A stretch of DNA of 64,000 nt, taken from positions 149,561 to 213,560 of the forward strand of contig NZ_QYBC01000011.1 in NCBI RefSeq assembly GCF_004137085.1. The letters run 5' to 3'. The notes beneath the pieces were generated by a model, which worked only from the letters and a program-made list of their open reading frames with translations, was not told the origin of the DNA and searched no databases. This DNA comes from Lichenibacterium ramalinae (GTDB lineage: Bacteria > Pseudomonadota > Alphaproteobacteria > Rhizobiales > Beijerinckiaceae). Below, piece by piece: positions 57,757 through 64,000 of this stretch (position 1 is the stretch's first letter; each line of letters opens with the position of its first letter). Made by a program: the position numbers and the translations under genes.

Positions 57757-59436
57757 ATGCGATTGAGCACCTTGCTGACCACGACCGCCCTGGCGCTGAG
57801 CGTCTCCGCCACGGCGGCCAGCGCCGCGCCGGACCGGGCGGATCTGATGAAGCAGCACCGCGGCGGCACGCTGAAGCTCAACGCGCATGGCTCGGCCGGC
57901 ACGATCGACCCGATGATCAACTACGAATTGGAGTTCTGGCAGCTCCTGTCGCTGACCAACGACGGCCTTCTGGCCTTCAAGAAGGTCGATGGGGCGGACG
58001 GCAACACCATCGTGCCGGACCTCGCCGAGGCCATCCCCGCCCCGCAGGACGGCGGCAAGACCTACGTGTTCAAGCTGCGCGACGGCGTGAAGTTCTCGAC
58101 CGGCAAGGACGTGACGCCGGCCGATGTCGTCGCCTCGTTCGAGCGCATCTTCAAGGTGTCGAGCCCGACGGCCGGCTCCTTCTACAACGGCATCGTCGGG
58201 GCCGATGCCTGCCTGAAGACGCCCGCCACCTGTTCGCTGAAGGACGGCGTCGTGGCGGACGACAAGGCCCGCACCGTGACGTTCCACCTGACCCAGCCCG
58301 ACGCGGAGTTCTTCGACAAGCTGTCGGTGCCGCATGCCTCGATCCTGCCGGCCGACACGGCCGCCAAGGACCTCGGCACGATGCCGGCCGCCGCCACCGG
58401 CCCCTACATGATCCAGAGCTACGACCCCGACCACGGGATGAAGATCGTCCGCAACCCGAACTTCAAGCAGTGGAGCGTCGACGCCCAGCCGGACGGCTAC
58501 GTGGACGCCATGGACTACAACTTCGGCCTCGACGACCAGGCCGGCCTCACCGCGGTCGAGAACGGCCAGGCCGACTGGACCTTCGACGACCCGCCGAGCG
58601 ACCGCCTGCCCGAACTCGGCACCAAATTCGCCAAGCAGGTGAAGGTGCACACGCTTCAGGCGTATTATTACATTCCGATGAACGTCAACATGGCGCCGTT
58701 CAACAACGAGAAGGCGCGCCACGCCGTGGCCTATGCGGTCGACCGCAAGGCGCTGGTGGCTCTGTTCGGCGGGCCGAACCTCGCCACGCCCCTCTGCCAG
58801 CACCTGCCCGTCGGCATGGCCGGCCATGAAACCTATTGCCCGTTCACCAAGGACGCCGGGGCCGGCAAGGGCTGGACGGCGCCCGACATGGCCAAGGCGA
58901 AGCAACTGATCGAGGAATCCGGCACCAAGGGCCAGAAGGTCACGCTCATCGGCGACGACAAGGCCGTGCCCAAGGCCATCGCCACCTACATGCAAGGCTT
59001 GCTGCGCGACCTCGGCTACGACGCCAGCCTGAAGGTCGTTTCCCACAACATCCAGTTCACCTACATCCAGAACACCAACAACAACGTCCAGATCAGCGTC
59101 ACCGACTGGTACGCCGACTACCCGGCACCGTCCGATTTCCTCAACGTCCTCTACGGTTGCGACTCGTTTCACCCGGGCTCGGATTCGTCCATCAACATGG
59201 CGGGCTGGTGCGATAAGAAAGTCGACGCCGACATGAAGGACGCGCTGAAGACCGCCGTCACCGATCCGGCCGCCGCCAACGCGATGTGGTCCAAGATCGA
59301 CAGGGAGATCACCGACGCGGCGCCCGCCGCCGCCCTGTTCCAGCCGAAGCGGGTCGACGTCCTGTCGCAGCGGGTCGGGAACGTGATGTTCAACGACACC
59401 TATCACGTCATCTTCTCGCAGGCCTGGGTGCAGTGA
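57757..59436 (+). CDS. Peptide/nickel-type ABC transporter substrate-binding protein
   Basis: A 559-residue family-5 binding protein. Signal peptide ~1-26 (RLSTLLTTTALALSVSATAA). The mature part has GGTLKLNAHGSAGTIDPMIN, YVFKLRDGVKFSTGKDVTPA, the ligand-gate segment ATGPYMIQSYDPDHGMKIVR, AVAYAVDRKALVALFGG and SVTDWYADYPAPSDFLNVLY. Several Cys (for example ADACLKTPATCSL, GWCDKK) may form disulfides. First gene of a five-gene operon in the order binding protein, DppC-like, DppB-like, DppD-like, DppF-like. ATG 57757 with GAGGGACC is clearly better than GTG 57724. Confidence 0.92.
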   Translation: MRLSTLLTTTALALSVSATAASAAPDRADLMKQHRGGTLKLNAHGSAGTIDPMINYELEFWQLLSLTNDGLLAFKKVDGADGNTIVPDLAEAIPAPQDGGKTYVFKLRDGVKFSTGKDVTPADVVASFERIFKVSSPTAGSFYNGIVGADACLKTPATCSLKDGVVADDKARTVTFHLTQPDAEFFDKLSVPHASILPADTAAKDLGTMPAAATGPYMIQSYDPDHGMKIVRNPNFKQWSVDAQPDGYVDAMDYNFGLDDQAGLTAVENGQADWTFDDPPSDRLPELGTKFAKQVKVHTLQAYYYIPMNVNMAPFNNEKARHAVAYAVDRKALVALFGGPNLATPLCQHLPVGMAGHETYCPFTKDAGAGKGWTAPDMAKAKQLIEESGTKGQKVTLIGDDKAVPKAIATYMQGLLRDLGYDASLKVVSHNIQFTYIQNTNNNVQISVTDWYADYPAPSDFLNVLYGCDSFHPGSDSSINMAGWCDKKVDADMKDALKTAVTDPAAANAMWSKIDREITDAAPAAALFQPKRVDVLSQRVGNVMFNDTYHVIFSQAWVQ

Positions 59437-59449
59437 CGCGGGTCAAGCA

Positions 59450-60487
59450 TTGACCGTTCTGGCCGAAGACGCGCCCGCCCCCATCGGGGCTGGCGCGTCG
59501 CCCCGGGCGAGCCGTGGTCCCTGGGCCACCGCCGCCGCCAAGCTCCGGCAGGACCGCGCCGCCATGGTGGCGCTGGTCGGCCTTCTCGTCATCGCGCTGG
59601 CCTGCCTGGCGGCGCCGCTCTACGCCGCCCGGGTTTCGGGCACCGATCCCTTCGCCTCCAACATCAGCGGCTCCGTCAGCATCGACGGCCAGGACGTCGC
59701 CGTGATGCAGGCCGAGACCGAGGGGCTCGGCTTCGGCACGACGCCCATCGGCCCGACCTGGCGCGGCCCCTATTTCCTCGGCGCCGACACGCAGGGGCGG
59801 GACGTGATGGCGCGGCTGCTCTACGGCGGGCAGAACTCCCTCATCATCGCGGGTTCGGCCACGCTCATCACGCTCGTGGTGGCGGCGGTGCTGGGCATCG
59901 TGGCGGGCTTCTTCGGCGGCTGGATCGACATCGTGCTGTCGCGCCTGCTCGACATCCTGTGGGCCTTCCCGGTCTTCCTGCTGGCCATCTCGCTGTCCGT
60001 CGTCACGATCGGCCACGGCCTCGTGATCGGCCCCGTCACGATCGGGTCGGACAGCCTGCTGCTGCCGATCCTCATCATCGCGCTCGTCTACGTGCCCTAT
60101 GTGGCGCGGCCCATCCGCGGCCAGGTTCTGCAGCTGCGCCGGACGGAGTTCGTCCTCGCCGCCCGGGGCCTCGGCGTGCCGCGCGGCCGCATCCTGCGGG
60201 TCGACGTCCTGCCGAACGTCGCCACGACGCTGATCGTCTTCGCCCCCCTCACCATGGCGCTCAACATGATCATCGAGAGCGCGCTGTCGTTCCTGTCGAT
60301 CGGCGTGCAGTCGCCCCAGGCCTCCTGGGGCACCATCATCGAGGACGGCCAGTCCCTCCTCTATACCCGGCCCCTCGTCGCCATCGCGCCCGGCGTCGCC
60401 ATCGTGCTGACGGTGCTGGCGCTCAACGTGCTCGGCGACGGTGTGCGCGACGCGCTCGACCCCCGCGCCAAGCTCAAGATGCGCTAG
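59450..60487 (+). CDS. dppC: Peptide ABC transporter permease, DppC-type
   Basis: A 345-residue permease from a TTG start. Helix 1 (MVALVGLLVIALACLAAPLY) is followed by a periplasmic loop of ~70 residues with the family motif FLGADTQGRDVMARLLYGGQ. The core has VLGIVAGFFGGWIDIVLSRL, the EAA-type coupling loop EFVLAARGLGVPRGRILRVD, and IIESALSFLSIGVQSPQASW. In most dpp/opp operons the dppB-type gene comes first; here dppC precedes dppB. Confidence 0.9.
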   Translation: MTVLAEDAPAPIGAGASPRASRGPWATAAAKLRQDRAAMVALVGLLVIALACLAAPLYAARVSGTDPFASNISGSVSIDGQDVAVMQAETEGLGFGTTPIGPTWRGPYFLGADTQGRDVMARLLYGGQNSLIIAGSATLITLVVAAVLGIVAGFFGGWIDIVLSRLLDILWAFPVFLLAISLSVVTIGHGLVIGPVTIGSDSLLLPILIIALVYVPYVARPIRGQVLQLRRTEFVLAARGLGVPRGRILRVDVLPNVATTLIVFAPLTMALNMIIESALSFLSIGVQSPQASWGTIIEDGQSLLYTRPLVAIAPGVAIVLTVLALNVLGDGVRDALDPRAKLKMR

Positions 60488-60490
60488 GCC

Positions 60491-61468
60491 GTGGCGCTCG
60501 TGCTGCTCCGCCGCCTCGGCGAGATGGTCTTCGTCATGGCCGGCATCTCGGTGCTGGTCTTCCTCATCTTCTTCGCGACGCCCGGCGCCGATCCGGCGGC
60601 GCGGATCGCCGGCCGCAACGCTTCGCCCGACGTGCTGGCCGCCGTGCGCCACGACTTCGGCTTCGACCAGCCGCTCTGGGTGCAATACCTGCTGCTGATG
60701 AAGCGCCTCTTCGTGACGGGCGACCTCACCTCCTTCGTCAACCGCGGCCAGAAGGTCATCCCCAGCATCCTGCAGGCGGTGCCGGTCACGCTGTCGCTGC
60801 TGATCGGCGCCGCGGTGCTGTGGGTCGCGGTGTCGGTCGCCATCGGCGTCACGGCGGCGCTGACCCGCGGCACGATCGTCGACCGCGCCCTGATGATCCT
60901 CGGCCTCGTCGGCGTGTCGATGCCGGTCTTCTGGGTGGGGGAAGTCGCCAACCTCATCACCCAGAGCCGCTACCACGACAGCTGGTTCTTCTCCTGGGTG
61001 CCGGCGCTGGGCTACGTGCCGCTGACGCAGGACCCCGTGGGCTGGTTCAAGGCGCTGGTCATCCCCTGGGTGACGCTGGCGATCCTCTACATCGGGCTCT
61101 ACGGGCGGGTGCTGCGGGCGAGCCTGATCGAGGCCTATCACGAGGACTTCATCCGCACGGCGCGAGCCAAGGGCCTCGGCGAGGGCCGCGTCCTCGTGCG
61201 TCACGCCCTGCGCACCTCGCTCGTCACCTTCGTGTCGCTGTTCGGGCTCGACTTCGGCGCGCTCGTGGGCGGCGGCACGCTGCTGACCGAGATCGTCTTC
61301 GGCCTGCAGGGCGTCGGCTTCCTCACCTTCAACGCGTTGCAGAACCTCGACCTCCCGGTGATCATGGCCACCGTCATGTATGCGTCCTTCTTCGTCGTGG
61401 CGTCGAACGCCGTCGTCGACCTCCTCTATGCGGCCCTCGACCCGCGCGTGAGGCTCGCCCGTGCCTGA
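60491..61468 (+). CDS. dppB: Peptide ABC transporter permease, DppB-type
   Basis: A 325-residue permease from GTG 60491. LVFLIFFATPGADPAARIAG and LLMKRLFVTGDLTSFVNRGQ then KVIPSILQAVPVTLSLLIGA are the family N-terminal half; the coupling loop EDFIRTARAKGLGEGRVLVR and LVGGGTLLTEIVFGLQGVGF follow. About six helices. The start of the dppD-type gene overlaps its end by 8 bp. It pairs with the DppC-type permease. Confidence 0.91.
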   Translation: MALVLLRRLGEMVFVMAGISVLVFLIFFATPGADPAARIAGRNASPDVLAAVRHDFGFDQPLWVQYLLLMKRLFVTGDLTSFVNRGQKVIPSILQAVPVTLSLLIGAAVLWVAVSVAIGVTAALTRGTIVDRALMILGLVGVSMPVFWVGEVANLITQSRYHDSWFFSWVPALGYVPLTQDPVGWFKALVIPWVTLAILYIGLYGRVLRASLIEAYHEDFIRTARAKGLGEGRVLVRHALRTSLVTFVSLFGLDFGALVGGGTLLTEIVFGLQGVGFLTFNALQNLDLPVIMATVMYASFFVVASNAVVDLLYAALDPRVRLARA

Positions 61469-62446
61469 GGCCGCCGACGAACCCCTGCTGCGCGTCGAGG
61501 ACCTTTGCGTGTCCTTCCGCAGCGAGCGCGGCCTGCTGCGCGCCGTCGACCGCCTGTCCTTCACGGTGGCGCCGGGCGAGATCCTGGCGGTGGTGGGCGA
61601 ATCGGGCTCGGGCAAGTCGCTGACCAGCCTCGCCGTCATGGGCCTCATCGACGACCCCAACGCCGTGCTGACGGGCTCGATCCGCTACCGCGGCCGCGAG
61701 CTCGTGGGCCTGCCGCGGCGCGAACTCCGCAAGGTCCGGGGCGACGAGATCGCCATGATCTTCCAGGACCCGATGAGCGCCATGACGCCCGTCTACACGA
61801 TCGGCTGGCAGATCGCCGAACAGGTCCAGGCCCATTCGCGCCTCACCCGCCGGCAGGCCCGCGCCCGCGCCGTCGACCTGCTGGGCGAGATGGGCATGCC
61901 GAACCCGGCCATCCAGGTGGATCGCTATCCCCACCAGCTGTCGGGCGGCATGCGCCAGCGCGCCATGATCGCCATGGCGCTCTCCTGCAACCCGTCGCTG
62001 CTCATCGCCGACGAGCCCACGACGGCGCTCGACGTGACGGTGCAGGCGCAGATCCTGCGGCTGGTCGAACAGCTGCGGCGCGACCACGGCTCCTCGATCG
62101 TGTTCATCACCCACGACATGGGCGTCGTGGCCGAGATCGCCGACCGCGTCATGGTCATGTATGCCGGCAAGGTGGTGGAGCGGGGCCCCAAGCCCGACCT
62201 CTTCGCCACCCCCGGCCATCCCTACACGGTGGGGCTGCTCGACTCGATCCCGCCCATGGCGGGGGCGAAGCCGCGCCGCCTGCCCGCCATCCCGGGCGCC
62301 CCGCCCTCGCCCGCCGACCGGCCGGACGGCTGCCCCTTCGGCCCCCGCTGCGCCCACCGTCATGACAGCTGCCGGGTCGACCCGCCGCTCTACCGCCGCG
62401 GCCGCCAGGACGTGAGCTGCACCCTCGTGCCGGAAGGCGCCGACGC

Positions 62447-62450
<4 letters not shown>
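61461..62450 (+). CDS. dppD: Peptide ABC transporter ATP-binding protein, DppD-type
   Basis: A 329-residue ATPase. Walker [22 protein letters not shown]-loop [20 protein letters not shown], signature [20 protein letters not shown], Walker [21 protein letters not shown] and H-loop [20 protein letters not shown]. The C-terminal oligopeptide-transporter cap has [15 protein letters not shown], a Cys cluster that in some family members holds an iron-sulfur cluster. GTG start; overlaps the DppF-type gene by 4 bases. Confidence 0.93.
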
Positions 62451-63436
<986 letters not shown>

Positions 63437-63505
63437 GGGAGAGGGGACGGGCCCCCTTCCCTTGAATTGGCAAGCCTTGATCAACATTCCCGCTACCGGG
63501 GGTTC

Positions 63506-63555
63506 CGCCCTTCTCCCCTGTGGGGAGAAGGTGGCGCGAAGCGCCGGAAGAGAGG
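63506..63555 (+). repeat. Palindromic repeat, unit D
   Basis: Same design as unit B: CCTTCTCCCC...GGGGAGAAGG hairpin, then GGCGC-GAA-GCGCC hairpin, ending in GGAAGAGAGG. Directly faces unit E 17 bp away. Confidence 0.8.
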
Positions 63556-63572
63556 TCGCGGGCGGATGAAGA

Positions 63573-63621
63573 CCCCTCATCCGCCCTGGCGGGCACCTTC
63601 TCCCCGGAGGGGAGAAGGGCG
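63573..63621 (-). repeat. Palindromic repeat, unit E
   Basis: Inverted copy of the family: CCCCTCATCCGCCC, a CCTTCTCC...GGAGAAGG hairpin, ending GGGCG. With D it makes an inverted repeat pair with no cargo between the arms, in contrast to B and C, which enclose the DUF559 gene. Confidence 0.8.
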
Positions 63622-63774
63622 CCATCCCCCGACGGTCGCGCCCGTGGTTAGGTGGCAGGGCGGTATGGCGGGAAGGCAGATCGCGCCGGGGCGGGCGACC
63701 GATGGCCGCCGTCCGCCGCACGGCCGAGGCTCAAGCGTTGGAGGACGTCGCACATCCGGTCCATCCATTCCGCC

Positions 63775-63807
63775 TTGACCCAAAAACAGAAAGGGTATTT
63801 CGTTCTG
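63775..63807 (+). promoter_or_regulatory. Promoter/operator candidate for the inositol gene
   Basis: TTGACC (63775-63780) is a good -35. The -10 region is poor (TTTCGT after 17 bases). CAGAA (63787-63791) and TTCTG (63803-63807) form an inverted repeat with an 11-base spacer covering the -10 position, as expected for a repressor site, possibly of an RpiR-type IolR. Confidence 0.4.
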
Positions 63808-63872
63808 CCATGAACGGGAGGGCGGCGCGGCGACGCGGAGCCTGATCCGTCGCCGCTCAGGGGGGGGCCCGC

Positions 63873-64000
63873 ATGGCGCAGCCGACACTCGACGTCATCA
63901 CCATCGGGCGCTCCTCGGTCGACCTCTACGGCGCCCAGGTCGGGGGCCGGCTCGAGGACATGGCGAGCTTCTCCAAGGCGGTGGGCGGCTGCCCCACCAA
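63873..64000 (+). CDS. iolC: 5-dehydro-2-deoxygluconokinase, 3'-truncated by window edge
   Basis: Only about 42 codons are visible. They read LDVITIGRSSVDLYGAQVGG then RLEDMASFSKAVGGCPTN, the characteristic start of IolC, a PfkB-family kinase that phosphorylates 2-deoxy-5-keto-gluconate in myo-inositol breakdown. GGGGGGG 4-10 bases before ATG 63873 acts as ribosome site. In Rhizobiales it is usually followed by iolD, iolE and iolB, which would lie beyond the window. Start and identity are strong despite the short length. Confidence 0.9.
   Translation, partial: MAQPTLDVITIGRSSVDLYGAQVGGRLEDMASFSKAVGGCPT

Larger units (their letters stand above)
63437..63872. other. Intergenic region between dppF and iolC, 436 bp
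   Basis: Holds repeat units D and E (63506-63621), which may end transcription of the peptide transporter operon, and a less GC-rich patch (63770-63820) with a promoter-like element for iolC. No supported coding frame; those present run through the repeats. Confidence 0.6.

Noticed and set aside
59408..61660. A 750-codon minus-strand frame opposite dppC/dppB.
   Set aside because: Low-complexity Asp/His/Glu/Arg composition and no domains; shadow of well-recognised permease genes.

Overview
The window is about 64 kb of high-G+C DNA (roughly 70% by eye) from an alphaproteobacterium, most likely of the Hyphomicrobiales (Rhizobiales). Pointers are an ilvB of the alphaproteobacterial type, a NirA-like siroheme reductase paired with a CysJ-like alpha subunit, an IalB-family protein, two DUF3429 proteins, the divergent rsmI-yraN / LpoA-like arrangement, several Liv and Dpp-type ABC transporters, and an inositol kinase gene at the right edge. 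GTG starts and 4-base ATGA/GTGA stop-start overlaps are very common, so most genes sit in tight operons.

Layout. 1-3.0 kb: branched-chain amino acid synthesis (ilvB, ilvN) with a DUF559 endonuclease-like gene wedged between them inside a 49/50-identical inverted repeat, then a LysE-family exporter gene interrupted by an in-frame TAG. 3.0-3.6 kb: BrnT/BrnA toxin-antitoxin pair. 3.6-7.4 kb (minus): four overlapping genes, PIG-L deacetylase, GT4 glycosyltransferase, FemAB/CelD-like acyltransferase and methyltransferase, an unassigned glycoconjugate pathway. 7.4-8.3 kb: 2-keto-3-deoxyarabonate dehydratase-like enzyme with a GntR-type palindrome upstream. 8.7-12.1 kb: siroheme nitrite/sulfite reductase and its flavoprotein partner. 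12-16.5 kb: a D-amino-acid dehydrogenase-like enzyme, an MFS exporter and a Liv-type binding protein. 16.8-19.5 kb: a GGDEF-EAL enzyme translationally coupled to a BLUF blue-light receptor. 19.5-20.8 kb: purB.

21.0-25.2 kb is an accessory island of visibly lower G+C: a three-gene ABC three-component (ABC-3C) conflict system, namely a nuclease-like effector, a middle component of the MC6 type and a DUF2326 ABC ATPase, followed by a non-coding gap of about 620 bp and a HigB/HigA toxin-antitoxin pair. This is the strongest candidate for a poorly understood biological system here.

25.4-30.0 kb: a complete five-gene Liv transporter (LivG-F-K-H-M order). 30-33 kb (minus): a GMC oxidoreductase and an old-yellow-enzyme homologue. 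33.3-46.7 kb: a mixed region with a sulfotransferase-like protein, a secreted HEYMH zinc-peptidase-like protein, two NTF2-fold proteins with Gly-rich tails, an SDR, two DUF3429 membrane proteins, IalB-like, PhnD-like and TspO proteins, an exported methyltransferase-like protein, a RibD-like reductase, and a three-gene galactitol/tagatose operon. 47.3-57.7 kb: tRNA-Leu(GAG), lipB, RidA, a large unknown membrane protein, HAD dehalogenase, TauE/SafE, yraN, rsmI, an LpoA-like lipoprotein and an alpha/beta hydrolase. 57.7-63.4 kb: a complete Dpp/Opp-type peptide transporter, a head-to-head palindromic repeat pair of the same family as at 1.3-1.8 kb, and the 5' end of iolC. No CRISPR array, rRNA, complete insertion sequence or replication origin was seen.
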